A stretch of 64,000 nucleotides of DNA from Peptoclostridium litorale DSM 5388 (lineage in GTDB: Bacteria > Bacillota > Clostridia > Peptostreptococcales > Peptostreptococcaceae), in the NCBI RefSeq assembly GCF_900141635.1, contig NZ_FSRH01000013.1, positions 1 through 64,000 of the forward strand, given 5' to 3'. The notes under the pieces were generated by a model. The model worked only from the letters and a program-made list of their open reading frames with translations, was not told the origin of the DNA and did no database searches. The translations under genes and the position numbers were made by a program. Of the stretch, positions 18,053-26,987 are shown one piece after another. Within the stretch, counting starts at the first letter, position 1. The number at the start of each line of letters is the position of its first letter.

Positions 18053-18329
18053 ACGTTAAAAATTGTTTTACTGACATATCATATGTGTTATAGTTTATAG
18101 CAGCCGTACTTTTTTCTGCGCCTTTTTTAGGCTGCGCTTTACAAATACTGACTTCCATGTGTTTTTATTTTCAAATAAAACACTCTTTAGGTCGTTTATT
18201 GGCAGATAAATACGGGCAGTATATAATGCGAATTATAATATTCATTGAATACCTTGCATATTCATAGTAAAATTATAGTACAATCATGAGAGTTGCATAT
18301 TTTACGCTCTCTACGAAAGGGGTGTCGCT

Positions 18330-18809
18330 TTGTTTCTTTTGGAAAAATCACTCGCATACTGTCTTGAAGGCTTTCTTATGGCAGGCGCGGGACTTGGCAT
18401 GATAGGCACAAGGCTCAAGCTGAGTAAAATGCTGATTATAGCATCCATATACGCTCTTGCCATACATGCAGTAAGGACATTTTATATTTCAAACGGGATA
18501 CCATTTGGAACTCATCTTTTCATTCTATATGCCGTCTATGTAATTTTACTCAAATTTATCGGCAAGCAGCATATTCTTAAAAGCTTGGTGGCTACTTCCA
18601 TTTCACTTTTACTGATACTCTGGGGAGAAGGCACTTTTTTAATCCCGTTGATCCAGATAATCAAATTTGACCCTGCAAGCATAGGGGTCAAACTAGGAGC
18701 TACTCTGACCGCAGTAGCACTTACCGATATACCGCTGATAATTGCATTTTTTGTAGGCTATGTGTTCAAATTCGCCCCCATAGACCTTGAATATTTCAGA
18801 ATGAAGTAA
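18330..18809 (+). CDS. Five-helix membrane protein paired with a sensor kinase
   Basis: 159 residues, almost entirely hydrophobic, about five membrane helices. TTG start with AAAGGGG eight bases upstream. It resembles the membrane sensor half of AgrC-like histidine kinases (short helices, I-G-V-K-L-G-A-T before the last helix) but has no kinase part. The kinase gene begins one base after its stop, so the two are surely co-translated. I infer a split receptor: this protein senses, the next one signals. Not recognised beyond that. Confidence 0.7.
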   Translation: MFLLEKSLAYCLEGFLMAGAGLGMIGTRLKLSKMLIIASIYALAIHAVRTFYISNGIPFGTHLFILYAVYVILLKFIGKQHILKSLVATSISLLLILWGEGTFLIPLIQIIKFDPASIGVKLGATLTAVALTDIPLIIAFFVGYVFKFAPIDLEYFRMK

Positions 18810-18810
18810 A

Positions 18811-19683
18811 ATGGTGCTCGACATGGATAAACAACTTTACAGGAGGACATATATTCTTGTGATTATAGTCCTCATTCAATTTACAGCTTCAATGATGTCA
18901 GTAAATGAGACTCTCCTGTATAAAATGGATTATGTACTTCCCGTATACAAATATCCCTATCTCATAGAACTGCTTATCCACATCCTCGGCATAAGCTCAA
19001 TAGTATGGATAATATATATACTGAATTCGTTCAAGCAGGAATTAAAGTTCAGCAAGCAGCTCAACAGCTCTGATGAGATCATTGAAGCCCTGAAGGGGCA
19101 AAAGCATGACTTCAACAACCATATGAACATGGTGTCAGTATATATACAGATGAACCAGACCGACAGGGCAGCCGATTATATCAATGAGGTCTGCGGCAAG
19201 TCAAATGAGGTTTTTTCAATATCAAAAATAGAAAACGCTGAAATCGCGGCAATAATATATAAAAAATACGCCATAGCAGAAAGCAAGGGCATAACTGTGG
19301 ATCTGGACATAACCTCAACATTGGACGGACTGTCAATAAGTCCCGTGGATCTTTCAAAAATACTTTTCAATCTGATTGATAATGCAATATACGAGCTTGA
19401 ACACTCCTGCTCGTGCGAAAAAATTCTATCTATAGAAATATATGAATTTGAAGGCCAGCATATAATATCAGTCGGGAATTCATCCCCTGTGCTAAGCCCT
19501 GAGCTTTGCGAGAAAATATGGGTGAAGGGATTTTCAACCAAGCGCAATTCCAGGGGCGACCACGGCTACGGCCTTAGCATAGTTAAGCATGCCGTTGAAA
19601 AAAACGGCGGAAAAATAGAAGTGGAAAGCTATGACAGCATAGGCACCATATTCACTGTATTTCTTCCTAAAAACGGCAGATAA
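18811..19683 (+). CDS. AgrC/CitA-like sensor histidine kinase (SpoOB-type dimerisation)
   Basis: 290 residues. Two membrane helices (about 10-30 and 48-68), a helical linker, then a phosphoacceptor helix with K-G-Q-K-H-D-F-N-N-H (near 93-102; His 97 is the likely phosphorylation site) of the SpoOB/AgrC class. The ATPase domain has N-L-I-D-N-A-I-Y (near 188), and G-Y-G-L-S-I-V (near 251) as G2 box. An alternative ATG at 18823 has a slightly better ribosome site. No response regulator gene is adjacent; a strong terminator follows 20 bases after the stop, so its partner is elsewhere. Confidence 0.85.
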   Translation: MVLDMDKQLYRRTYILVIIVLIQFTASMMSVNETLLYKMDYVLPVYKYPYLIELLIHILGISSIVWIIYILNSFKQELKFSKQLNSSDEIIEALKGQKHDFNNHMNMVSVYIQMNQTDRAADYINEVCGKSNEVFSISKIENAEIAAIIYKKYAIAESKGITVDLDITSTLDGLSISPVDLSKILFNLIDNAIYELEHSCSCEKILSIEIYEFEGQHIISVGNSSPVLSPELCEKIWVKGFSTKRNSRGDHGYGLSIVKHAVEKNGGKIEVESYDSIGTIFTVFLPKNGR

Positions 19684-19702
19684 AGCATGGCTTCCACTAT
19701 TC

Positions 19703-19746
19703 AAAAATGAGGGGATGCTCCAATATTGGAGCATCCCCTCATTTTT
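19703..19746. terminator. Bidirectional terminator, perfect 22-bp palindrome
   Basis: 19703-19724 is the exact reverse complement of 19725-19746, with A-run and T-run at the ends. It separates the sensor kinase gene (plus) from the convergent Mut7-C gene (minus). Confidence 0.9.
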
Positions 19747-19749
19747 CAT

Positions 19750-20517
19750 TTATATGCCACCGCTTTTCCCCAGCATTTTCAATATCGTTGCAACCATGTC
19801 ATAGTAGTGGGTCCCCCTCCAATACACCTTGCCGCAGCCTCTGCAGATGTAGTACTCGTCGCACCAGTCCCTCACCTTTGGAGGCACCTGCTTCTTTGCC
19901 TTGTCAAACTCAGGCGAGCCTTCTGTGAGCCTTTCTATTTTTCCATTGCACTCAAGGCATATCGCAAGCGGCCTTATGCTGTCTTCCAGATTGAAATACT
20001 CAATCACCTCAGCCGCCTGCAGCACGGGGTTTGAATTCCTTATTATGAGTCCTCTTTTGACTATTGACCTCATAAGAAGCCCCCTGTCCCTTGTAAGGAG
20101 TATCCGGTCTTCATCCGCAGATATCCTGGCTATTTCAGGATCGTCAATTCCAGTATCGTAAAAAACGTCAAACCCAAGCATCCTAAGATACATCGCAAGC
20201 TTTCCAAGATGAACATCCAGAATGAACTTCGACTCATCTCCACACGTATTTTCACCACTTTCTTTCATAAGACTGAGTTTTGGATACACGCTAATCCTCT
20301 CATGCCCTTCCAGTATGTGGTCAAACCCCGCTTCATCTCCGTCTACAAGTATCCTGTGGACTTCCACATGAGGCACACCCATGCTTTCTATAAGGTCTTT
20401 CACAGACCTCTTTCCGTAAAAGCATACTTCTATGTCACTTTGCCTTTCATTTTTATCCAAGAAATAGTTGAGGTCCGCATAAATCCTTATTATCACGCAG
20501 TTTTTAAAGCCGCCCAC
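19750..20517 (-). CDS. Mut7-C RNase-domain protein with N-terminal ubiquitin-like domain
   Basis: 255 residues. The first ~85 form a ThiS/MoaD-like (Mut7-C ubiquitin) domain. Then follows the PIN-like Mut7-C RNase domain with F-I-L-D-V-H-L-G-K-L-A-M-Y-L-R-M-L-G-F-D (near 95-114), L-L-T-R-D-R-G-L-L (near 140), and a C-terminal zinc ribbon: C-L-E-C near 183 and C-R-G-C near 222. GTG start at 20517 with a GGGGGTGA site. The family is named for similarity to eukaryotic Mut-7; bacterial roles are not established. A dead histidine-kinase fragment lies directly upstream. Confidence 0.85.
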   Translation of the reverse strand: MGGFKNCVIIRIYADLNYFLDKNERQSDIEVCFYGKRSVKDLIESMGVPHVEVHRILVDGDEAGFDHILEGHERISVYPKLSLMKESGENTCGDESKFILDVHLGKLAMYLRMLGFDVFYDTGIDDPEIARISADEDRILLTRDRGLLMRSIVKRGLIIRNSNPVLQAAEVIEYFNLEDSIRPLAICLECNGKIERLTEGSPEFDKAKKQVPPKVRDWCDEYYICRGCGKVYWRGTHYYDMVATILKMLGKSGGI

Positions 20518-20530
20518 CCAAACTCACCCC

Positions 20531-20713
20531 CTAAAATATTATCTGAGTATCAGTGCCTCTGTAGTACCTTTCAAATATATGCTCCATATCCCCAGGATTT
20601 ATGCACCTGCCGTTGTCCCTTATGAATATTCTTATCCTGTCATCCCTTTCATAAAACATTTCAAAGTCAGTTTCTGCAAGACCGCTATTCCTGCGACCAT
20701 TTTGAATCTCAAT
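20531..20713 (-). pseudogene. Remnant of a histidine kinase ATPase domain
   Basis: Reading the minus strand from about 20713 gives a stop-free stretch that reads like the middle of a HATPase domain: R-I-R-I-F-I-R-D-N-G-R-C-I (G1 box, with Cys where Gly is usual), then P-G-D-M-E-H-I-F-E-R-Y-Y-R-G-T-D, then a TAG at 20533-20531 just where the G-x-G-L-G box should come. There is no start codon, no N-box and no phosphoacceptor domain. Upstream frame shifts block extension. Probably a decayed sensor kinase. The rest of the 20518-20881 gap has no other feature except the ribosome site of the next gene. Confidence 0.55.
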
Positions 20714-20881
20714 GCGACCAATGCTTCTTGTACATTCTCATTCCCCCTCTTAATTTCACCCGCTGGAGAAATATGTCCAGAAGTGACCAAATTATGCCCG
20801 AAAACCGATTCAGGCGCATTCCACGGGGTAATAAGCTAATAAATAGACTTTTAAACTGATATTTAAAGGGAGGTTTGATTT

Positions 20882-21304
20882 ATGACTAAACTAAGCGTGA
20901 TGTCCAGGCTCAGCACAATCGAGAGCATGAATTCTGATGACGAGAGAAAACTGAATGAGGCCGGAATACATTCAACATCCGAACTGTTCGAAAGATGCAC
21001 CTCAAAAGCTTCAAGAAAATCGCTTGCCAAAGAAACCGGAATACCCGAGCATTTCATGCTCAGATGGGCTACGGTACTTGACCTCGAGAGGATAAAGGGA
21101 GTCGGAATGGAATACGCGGAGCTTCTCGAGGCCTGCGGCGTGGACACCGTTCCTGCGCTTGCAAGGCGAAATCCGGAACACCTTTTTGAAAAAATAGTCG
21201 AAGTCAATGCCAAAATATCTCTCGTAAAGAAACTCCCTACCCAAAAGCAGGTTGCAGACTGGGTTGAACAGGCCAAAGAACTTCCAAGGATGATATCATA
21301 CTAG
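20882..21304 (+). CDS. DUF4332 helix-hairpin-helix protein
   Basis: 140 residues with two helix-hairpin-helix-like units, each of form I-x-G-(V/I)-x-x-x-x-A-x-x-L: S-T-I-E-S-M... near residue 10 and R-I-K-G-V-G-M-E-Y-A-E-L-L-E-A-C-G near 66-82. This matches DUF4332, small proteins thought to bind DNA or nucleotides but without a proven role. AGGGAGG site upstream. It is followed after 15 bases by another small gene on the same strand. Confidence 0.75.
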   Translation: MTKLSVMSRLSTIESMNSDDERKLNEAGIHSTSELFERCTSKASRKSLAKETGIPEHFMLRWATVLDLERIKGVGMEYAELLEACGVDTVPALARRNPEHLFEKIVEVNAKISLVKKLPTQKQVADWVEQAKELPRMISY

Positions 21305-21319
21305 ACAGGAGATGAGTTT

Positions 21320-21601
21320 ATGGACTTTAAAAAGATGGCGCAGGGCCTTATGGGTCATAAAAAAGATTTGGACACCAGCGGCATAGACCTTTCAAGCCTT
21401 ATAACAGACAGCTTCATATCGGAGCACTCCAGTTTTTCAACCGTGCTTGAATTTTTGAAAGCCAGCGGCTTTGGAGTAGACAGCATGGAAGGGTTAAGCG
21501 GCATACCGGTTGAAAAGCTGAATGAATATATTTCAAAAGTCACCGATTTTAACGACTGGCCTCAAATGCTTAAAACGGCCATGTCAATGCTGCAAAAATA
21601 A
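21320..21601 (+). CDS. Small hypothetical protein
   Basis: 93 residues, soluble, no signal peptide or membrane segment. Sequence is rich in Ser/Asp/Lys and predicted helical; no domain recognised. An AGGAG site lies eight bases before the ATG and a terminator follows, so it reads as a real gene in an operon with the DUF4332 protein. Function unknown. Confidence 0.65.
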   Translation: MDFKKMAQGLMGHKKDLDTSGIDLSSLITDSFISEHSSFSTVLEFLKASGFGVDSMEGLSGIPVEKLNEYISKVTDFNDWPQMLKTAMSMLQK

Positions 21602-21612
21602 TGTATAGTCTG

Positions 21613-21649
21613 CAAAAGCTCCTGTGTTTTAAACTTGCAGGAGCTTTTG
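21613..21649 (+). terminator. Terminator of the DUF4332 operon
   Basis: CAAAAGCTCCTG (21613-21624) pairs with CAGGAGCTTTTG (21638-21649). No gene lies in the 240 bases from here to prfC. Confidence 0.8.
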
Positions 21650-21890
21650 TGCGCTTTCACACATGCACTTTTTGCAAGAGCTTGAAACTCCTGGCATTCT
21701 TCCGCAACCCCTCTGATTCCAGATACTACACATCAGTCAACATAGCCTTTCAAAAATAAATCTTTCTTTAATATGTCCAATCTCCCCAATAGGAATTGAC
21801 ATCTTCTCAATAAAAGGATATCCTCAATAAGAATGCACTTTTATTGCCTATTGACTGTAAATATAAATTTTAAAATAAAGGAAGATTATA

Positions 21891-23495
21891 ATGTCAGAAA
21901 AAAACTTTAACTTTGTTGACGAGGTCAGAAGAAGAAGAACCTTCGCCATCATATCCCACCCGGATGCCGGAAAGACAACTCTAACCGAAAAATTCCTTCT
22001 TTACGGTGGAGCTATTCGTTCAGCAGGCTCCGTAAAATCGAGAAGGTCCCAAAAGCATGCCGTTTCAGACTGGATGGAGATTGAAAAGCAAAGGGGAATA
22101 TCCGTAACATCGAGTGTTCTCCAGTTCGAGTACAACAATTTTTGCATCAACATACTAGACACTCCGGGACACCAGGACTTCAGTGAGGACACATACAGGA
22201 CACTAGTGGCGGCGGACAGCGCCGTTATGGTTATCGACTGCTCAAAGGGTGTCGAAGACCAGACCAAAAAGCTTTTCCAGGTCTGCAAGATGAGGGGAAT
22301 CCCAATATTCACATTCATAAACAAGATGGACCGCGAGGGAAGGGACCCTTTCGAGCTTCTTGAGGACATAGAAAACGTGCTTGGGATCCGTTCATGCCCT
22401 GTCAACTGGCCTATAGGCTCTGGAAAGGAATTTGTGGGGGTTTTCAACCGCCACAAAAACCAGGTTGAGCTTTTCAACGACGGAAACCACGGTCAGGCGA
22501 TAGCGCAGTCTACAACAGGCGACATATCGGACGAAAAATTCACAGAGCTTCTTGGCCAGTCGCTTCACGAGCAGCTTCTAAGCGACATAGAGCTTCTTGA
22601 CATAGCGGGCGACAATTTCGATATCGACGAGATACTCGCAGGAAACCTCACGCCTGTATTCTTTGGAAGCGCCCTTACAAACTTCGGCGTCGAGCCGTTT
22701 TTGGAGTCGTTCCTGGACATAACCACTCCTCCCAAGGCGAGAATGAGCGACCTGGGAGAAGTCAATCCGGAGTCTGACAACTTCTCAGGATTCATATTCA
22801 AAATACAGGCAAACATGAACCCTGCCCACAGGGACAGAATTGCATTCCTTAGAATATGCTCGGGCAAATTCGAAAAGGGAATGGCTGTAAACCACGTCCA
22901 GCAGGGCAAGAAGATAAAGCTTTCACAGCCTCAGCAGTTCATGGCCCAGGACCGTGTGATAGTGGACTCCGCGTATCCTGGAGACATAATAGGAATACAC
23001 GACCCTGGAATATTCAACATAGGGGACACCCTGTGCCAGGACCAGTCAAGGCTCAAGTACAAGGGGATTCCACAGTTTGCGCCTGAGCACTTCGCCACGA
23101 TATCTGCAAAGAACTCTATGAAGAGAAAGCAGTTCCTGAAGGGGATAAGCCAGCTTTCGGAAGAAGGGGCTATACAGGTCTACAAGCGTCCCAACACCGG
23201 AGTAGAGGAGCTTATAGTAGGGGTTGTCGGCGTGCTTCAGTTCGAAGTCCTTGAATACAGGCTTAAAAACGAGTACGGCGTGGACATACTGATGCACAAG
23301 CTTCCATACGGCCATATCCGTTGGATTGAAATGGAGAACTTCAACTACACAAGATTCTCGCTTGCAATGGACACGGTAGTTCTTGAGGACAAGGACCAAA
23401 ACCCGGTTATACTTCTTCAAAACGAATGGTCTGTAAGAAATGTCCTTGAGAGAAACGAAGGCCTTGTGCTTAGAGAGACTTCGAGGGTTGACTAA
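21891..23495 (+). CDS. prfC: Peptide chain release factor 3
   Basis: 534 residues, the standard length of RF3, the GTPase that removes RF1/RF2 from the ribosome after peptide release. G1 motif H-P-D-A-G-K-T-T (near 24-31), switch region with R-G-I-S-V-T-S-S (near 69), G3 D-T-P-G-H (near 93), G4 N-K-M-D (near 147). R-R-S-Q-K-H-A-V-S-D near 52 is typical of RF3. Monocistronic, with its own downstream hairpin. Confidence 0.97.
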   Translation: MSEKNFNFVDEVRRRRTFAIISHPDAGKTTLTEKFLLYGGAIRSAGSVKSRRSQKHAVSDWMEIEKQRGISVTSSVLQFEYNNFCINILDTPGHQDFSEDTYRTLVAADSAVMVIDCSKGVEDQTKKLFQVCKMRGIPIFTFINKMDREGRDPFELLEDIENVLGIRSCPVNWPIGSGKEFVGVFNRHKNQVELFNDGNHGQAIAQSTTGDISDEKFTELLGQSLHEQLLSDIELLDIAGDNFDIDEILAGNLTPVFFGSALTNFGVEPFLESFLDITTPPKARMSDLGEVNPESDNFSGFIFKIQANMNPAHRDRIAFLRICSGKFEKGMAVNHVQQGKKIKLSQPQQFMAQDRVIVDSAYPGDIIGIHDPGIFNIGDTLCQDQSRLKYKGIPQFAPEHFATISAKNSMKRKQFLKGISQLSEEGAIQVYKRPNTGVEELIVGVVGVLQFEVLEYRLKNEYGVDILMHKLPYGHIRWIEMENFNYTRFSLAMDTVVLEDKDQNPVILLQNEWSVRNVLERNEGLVLRETSRVD

Positions 23496-23530
23496 CGGCA
23501 CTTTAAATCAAATGTATAGACAAGCAATTA

Positions 23531-23559
23531 AAAGCCCATGGAATTTTTCCATGGGCTTT
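23531..23559 (+). terminator. Terminator of prfC
   Basis: 13-bp perfect stem AAAGCCCATGGAA (23531-23543) with TTCCATGGGCTTT (23547-23559), 3-base loop. Confidence 0.8.
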
Positions 23560-23586
23560 ACTTATCTCTTATGGCTTGCTAATCTT

Positions 23587-24051
23587 TTACGCTGCAACAG
23601 CCTCCTCCTTCTTCTGCTCCAGATGTGTACACATTGCATGGAAGTCTCGAAGCCATTTTATTCTTGCAAGATCCCTAAGGTCTATAACTATTCCCGTCGC
23701 CTTCTGCCTTATGGCTTCCATATCGTAGAGCTCGCAATTAACAAAACCGCCTTGGTCCCATATGTACTTGCACGGCTCATAGTCATCCCAATTGTTTTCA
23801 AAATACTTCACCTTCGCAAAGCAGAGCCTGTGTATGTGAAATATCATCCCTATAACAGTGGATTTTCTCGCAAGCTTGTGAGAAAAATATTCTTGAGTAG
23901 GGTATTTTTCCTGAATTTTTTCCCAGTAAAGCCTTGAATTCGAAGTAAGACCGTACTTGTCGAGCACTTTGCACTTTTCCCCAGTCAAATCTCCCCTGAG
24001 GAGAGTTTCCCTTGTTTTGTAATCGCAGCTTCTTAAAAAGTCCCAATCCAA
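23587..24051 (-). CDS. Hypothetical protein, ~154 residues
   Basis: Soluble, no recognised domain. The ribosome site GGAGGTG lies inside the frame after an ATG at 24066 and stands six bases before a TTG at 24051, so I take the TTG. The protein is rich in aromatic and charged residues, with two cysteine-containing segments (R-L-C-F-A-K and W-D-D-Y-E-P-C-K-Y) and a K-K-E-E-A-V-A-A end. Alone on its strand between two terminators. Function unknown. Confidence 0.65.
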   Translation of the reverse strand: MDWDFLRSCDYKTRETLLRGDLTGEKCKVLDKYGLTSNSRLYWEKIQEKYPTQEYFSHKLARKSTVIGMIFHIHRLCFAKVKYFENNWDDYEPCKYIWDQGGFVNCELYDMEAIRQKATGIVIDLRDLARIKWLRDFHAMCTHLEQKKEEAVAA

Positions 24052-24191
24052 AGCAAGCACCTCCATATGCTGATTTTTTCACACTATTTATACTATTATT
24101 ATATAATTAGTTTTGGCATTTACTCAAATTGTAAAATATCATTAAACGGATATATTCTATAAGAAAGCCTAATAGCAATAGAATTCAAAAC

Positions 24192-24235
24192 AAAAGGGGA
24201 GGCCCTGCACGCTCAGTGCAGGGCTTCCCCTTTTT
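24192..24235. terminator. Terminator of the pentitol operon
   Basis: Long stem 24192-24210 with 24216-24235 (one unpaired base), loop gctca. A- and T-runs on both sides make it usable from either strand; it is about 130 bases past the xylulokinase stop. No gene lies between 24236 and 24364. Confidence 0.8.
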
Positions 24236-24364
24236 AGTCTGTTCTTTTTCAATCTTTTGATATTGCTCTTATACTGTTTTTCTTTTATCTTTATTCACTT
24301 GCTAGTACTCTTTTATGCTGTTACTTCCACGTTTCACTCTCATAAGGCCAAAAACTACACCCCT

Positions 24365-25837
24365 TTACACCAGCTCTTTGAAAAGCTCCTTAGTAGCAGG
24401 ATATATCCTCTTGAACTTGCCGTACTTGTCGTTGTAAAGCTGGACATTCTCTTTCACAGGCTCTATGCTCTCTTTGACCTTTATAAGCTCCCTGCACGCG
24501 TCCTCTACGGAATCAAACAGCCCGAATCCAACGGCTGCAAGTATCGCCGCGCCGTATGCAGGCCCGTCGTTCGCCTGAAGCTTGTTCACTTTAACGTCGA
24601 GCACGTCGGCCATTATCTGGCACCAAAGCGGGCTGCTCGATCCCCCGCCGCTTATGCTTATCTCGCTTATGTCGATTCCCATGTCCCTCATTATCTCGAA
24701 AGTGTCCCTCAGCGAAAATGCAACGCCTTCAAGGACTGCGCGGGTCATGTTGCCCCTGCTGTGGGTCATGTCCATTCCTATGAACGTTCCCCTGCAGCTT
24801 GGATCGTTGTGAGGAGTCCTCTCGCCCATAAGATACGGAAGATAGAATATCGTGTCGTCTATTTTAGTTCCGCTGGCCTCTTGTAGAAGTCCGTCGTAGT
24901 CAGAAGACTTGTTTATCTCCTCCACCCACCACTTAAGCGACGCAGCCGCCGCAAGAGTAACGCCCATGAGGTGGTATTTTCCGTTTGCATGGCAGAACGA
25001 GTGCAGGCTGTTGCTTCCGTCCACGAAGAACTTGTCAGTCGAGCTGAAAACTACTCCCGAAGTTCCAAGCGAAACCGAGCAGGCTCCGTCTCCAACTACT
25101 CCGCCGCCGACAGCTGCAACCGCCTGGTCTCCGCCGCCTATTACAACCTTCACGTCATTTGAAAGTCCAAGCTCACTTGCAAGCTCCGCCCTTATGGTTC
25201 CGACAGGCTCGTAAGATTCGTAAAGCTTCGGCAGCTGCTCCTGTGTAACTCCAAGCACTTCCATCATGCCCTTGGACCACTTTCTGCTCTTTACATCAAG
25301 GTAAAGCGTTCCCGACGCGTCGGACATGTCCGATGCGAAAACTCCTGACATCTTGTACGCCAGGTAGTCCTTGGGGAGCATGAACTTTTTGGCCTTTTCG
25401 AAGTTTTCAGGCTCATTCTCTTTAAGCCAAAGGACCTTTGGAGCCGTGAATCCCGTAAGCGCCATGTTCCCAGTCCACTTTGAAACCTTGCTTTGTCCTA
25501 TCTGGCCGTTTAGGTATTCGCATTCCTTTGCAGTCCTCTGGTCGTTCCAAAGTATTGCAGGCCTTACCACTTCGTCGTTTTCATCAAGAGTGACCATTCC
25601 ATGCATCTGTCCGCTGAAGCTTACAGCCTTCACCATGCTCTTGTCCATTCCGCCCAAAAGCTCCTTTAGGCCTGAAATGGTCTGATCCCACCAGTCATTT
25701 GGACTCTGCTGAGACCAAAGAGGCTTCGGAAGGTCAAGAGGGTACTCCTTGCTCACCGACTTTGCCACGGCTCCATTTTCGTCCACTGCGATTATTTTTA
25801 CAGATGTAGTCCCAAGATCTATGCCTATAAAATACAT
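24365..25837 (-). CDS. xylB: Xylulokinase, FGGY family
   Basis: 490 residues, typical of xylulokinase, which phosphorylates D-xylulose to xylulose 5-phosphate. The N-terminus has I-G-I-D-L-G-T-T-S-V-K (phosphate 1), then F-S-G-Q-M-H-G near 73 (the XylB-type G-Q-M-H-G), L-W-N-D-Q-R near 98, and I-S-G-G-G-S-S-S near 399 (FGGY signature 2). Last gene of the five-gene operon, 16 bases after the dehydrogenase. Other FGGY kinases (ribulokinase, glycerol kinase) lack the M-H-G motif. Confidence 0.93.
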   Translation of the reverse strand: MYFIGIDLGTTSVKIIAVDENGAVAKSVSKEYPLDLPKPLWSQQSPNDWWDQTISGLKELLGGMDKSMVKAVSFSGQMHGMVTLDENDEVVRPAILWNDQRTAKECEYLNGQIGQSKVSKWTGNMALTGFTAPKVLWLKENEPENFEKAKKFMLPKDYLAYKMSGVFASDMSDASGTLYLDVKSRKWSKGMMEVLGVTQEQLPKLYESYEPVGTIRAELASELGLSNDVKVVIGGGDQAVAAVGGGVVGDGACSVSLGTSGVVFSSTDKFFVDGSNSLHSFCHANGKYHLMGVTLAAAASLKWWVEEINKSSDYDGLLQEASGTKIDDTIFYLPYLMGERTPHNDPSCRGTFIGMDMTHSRGNMTRAVLEGVAFSLRDTFEIMRDMGIDISEISISGGGSSSPLWCQIMADVLDVKVNKLQANDGPAYGAAILAAVGFGLFDSVEDACRELIKVKESIEPVKENVQLYNDKYGKFKRIYPATKELFKELV

Positions 25838-25853
25838 ATGCTTCTCTCCCAGC

Positions 25854-26894
25854 CTATTTGATATTGATTACAGCTTTTACAACGTCGCTTGCATTGTTTG
25901 AAACAAAGTCAAATGCCTTTTTAGTGTCTTCAAAGTCAAACTCGTGGCTCACTATGTCCCTTACGTTTATCGCTCCGCTTGCGATTGCGTTTATTGCAAC
26001 AGGGTAAAGGTTTCTGTAACGGAATATTGTCTTAAGCTCGCCTTCCTTGCCCATGAGCTTCATGAAGTTGAACTCCACCTCGTCCTTAGGAGTCATTCCC
26101 ACAAGCACTATGCATCCTCCAGGCATTATAACGTCCACAGTCTGCTTCACTGTTATGTCTGCTCCCGCAGTGTCTATTGAAACATGGGCCATCTTCCCGC
26201 CTGTAAGCCTTTCTATCTCCTCTATTACATTTGCCTCTTTCGCGTTTATAACGCTTGTAGCCCCAAGTTTCTTCGCAGTTTTGAGCCTGTTTTCCAAAAC
26301 GTCTACAAGTATTATGTTTGAAGCACCTCTTGCCTTGCAAGCCAGGAGAGTCACAAGCCCTATGCAGCCAGAGCCGAATATCACAACAGTATCCCCAAGC
26401 TTTACGCCTCCCTGGTCAGCCGCGTGAAGTCCAACCGCAAGAGGTTCGACAAGCGCGCCTTCCGCATTTGAAACCCCTTCTGGAAGCTTGAAGCACATGT
26501 CCTCCGGGTGAATCACATAGTTTTGAAGTACTCCGTGATACGGCGGAGTCGCGAAAAACTCCACATCAGGGCACAGGTTGTACTTTCCAGTCTTGCAGAA
26601 TTCGCACTTTCCACATGTCTTTCCAGGCTCAAGGGCAACCCTGTCTCCGACTGCAATATTGTTCACTCCGCTTCCGATTCGGACAACTTCTCCTGCGCAT
26701 TCATGGCCCAATATGAAGTCTCCCTCCACAACGAAATCGCCTATTTTGCCGTGCTGATAGTAGTGAACGTCAGAACCGCACACTCCTACCACGTCAACCT
26801 TTATAAGAACGTCCTTTTCTCCCACCTGCGGAACCGGAACATCTTTAACCACCATGTTGTTTGTACCCTGCATGAAAAAAGCCTTGTTTTCCAT
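25854..26894 (-). CDS. Zinc-dependent polyol dehydrogenase (xylitol/sorbitol dehydrogenase type)
   Basis: 346 residues of the medium-chain zinc dehydrogenases. Catalytic zinc ligands are C in V-C-G-S-D-V-H (near 40) and H-E in L-G-H-E-C-A-G (near 65). The structural zinc site is four Cys in C-G-K-C-E-F-C-K-T-G-K-Y-N-L-C (near 95-109). The NAD site is F-G-S-G-C-I-G (near 172). V-G-V-C-G-S-D-V-H-Y-Y is the sorbitol/xylitol dehydrogenase form. With a xylulokinase gene downstream and no xylose isomerase, oxidation of xylitol (or D-arabitol) to D-xylulose is the likeliest reaction; sorbitol to fructose is the main alternative. Confidence 0.9.
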   Translation of the reverse strand: MENKAFFMQGTNNMVVKDVPVPQVGEKDVLIKVDVVGVCGSDVHYYQHGKIGDFVVEGDFILGHECAGEVVRIGSGVNNIAVGDRVALEPGKTCGKCEFCKTGKYNLCPDVEFFATPPYHGVLQNYVIHPEDMCFKLPEGVSNAEGALVEPLAVGLHAADQGGVKLGDTVVIFGSGCIGLVTLLACKARGASNIILVDVLENRLKTAKKLGATSVINAKEANVIEEIERLTGGKMAHVSIDTAGADITVKQTVDVIMPGGCIVLVGMTPKDEVEFNFMKLMGKEGELKTIFRYRNLYPVAINAIASGAINVRDIVSHEFDFEDTKKAFDFVSNNASDVVKAVINIK

Positions 26895-26937
26895 TATATA
26901 GCCTCCCTGTTTTCATTATTTATTCTGCACTACCAAA

Positions 26938-26972
26938 ATTGGTACATGACCTCTGCGGGTTCATGTACCAAT
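26938..26972 (-). promoter_or_regulatory. Intercistronic hairpin after the binding-protein gene
   Basis: ATTGGTACATGA (26938-26949) pairs with TCATGTACCAAT (26961-26972), followed on the minus strand by TTTGG. It lies between the binding-protein and dehydrogenase genes. Such hairpins usually stabilise or partly terminate the message so that the binding protein is made in excess. Confidence 0.7.
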
Positions 26973-26987
26973 GGATGTTTTACACTA

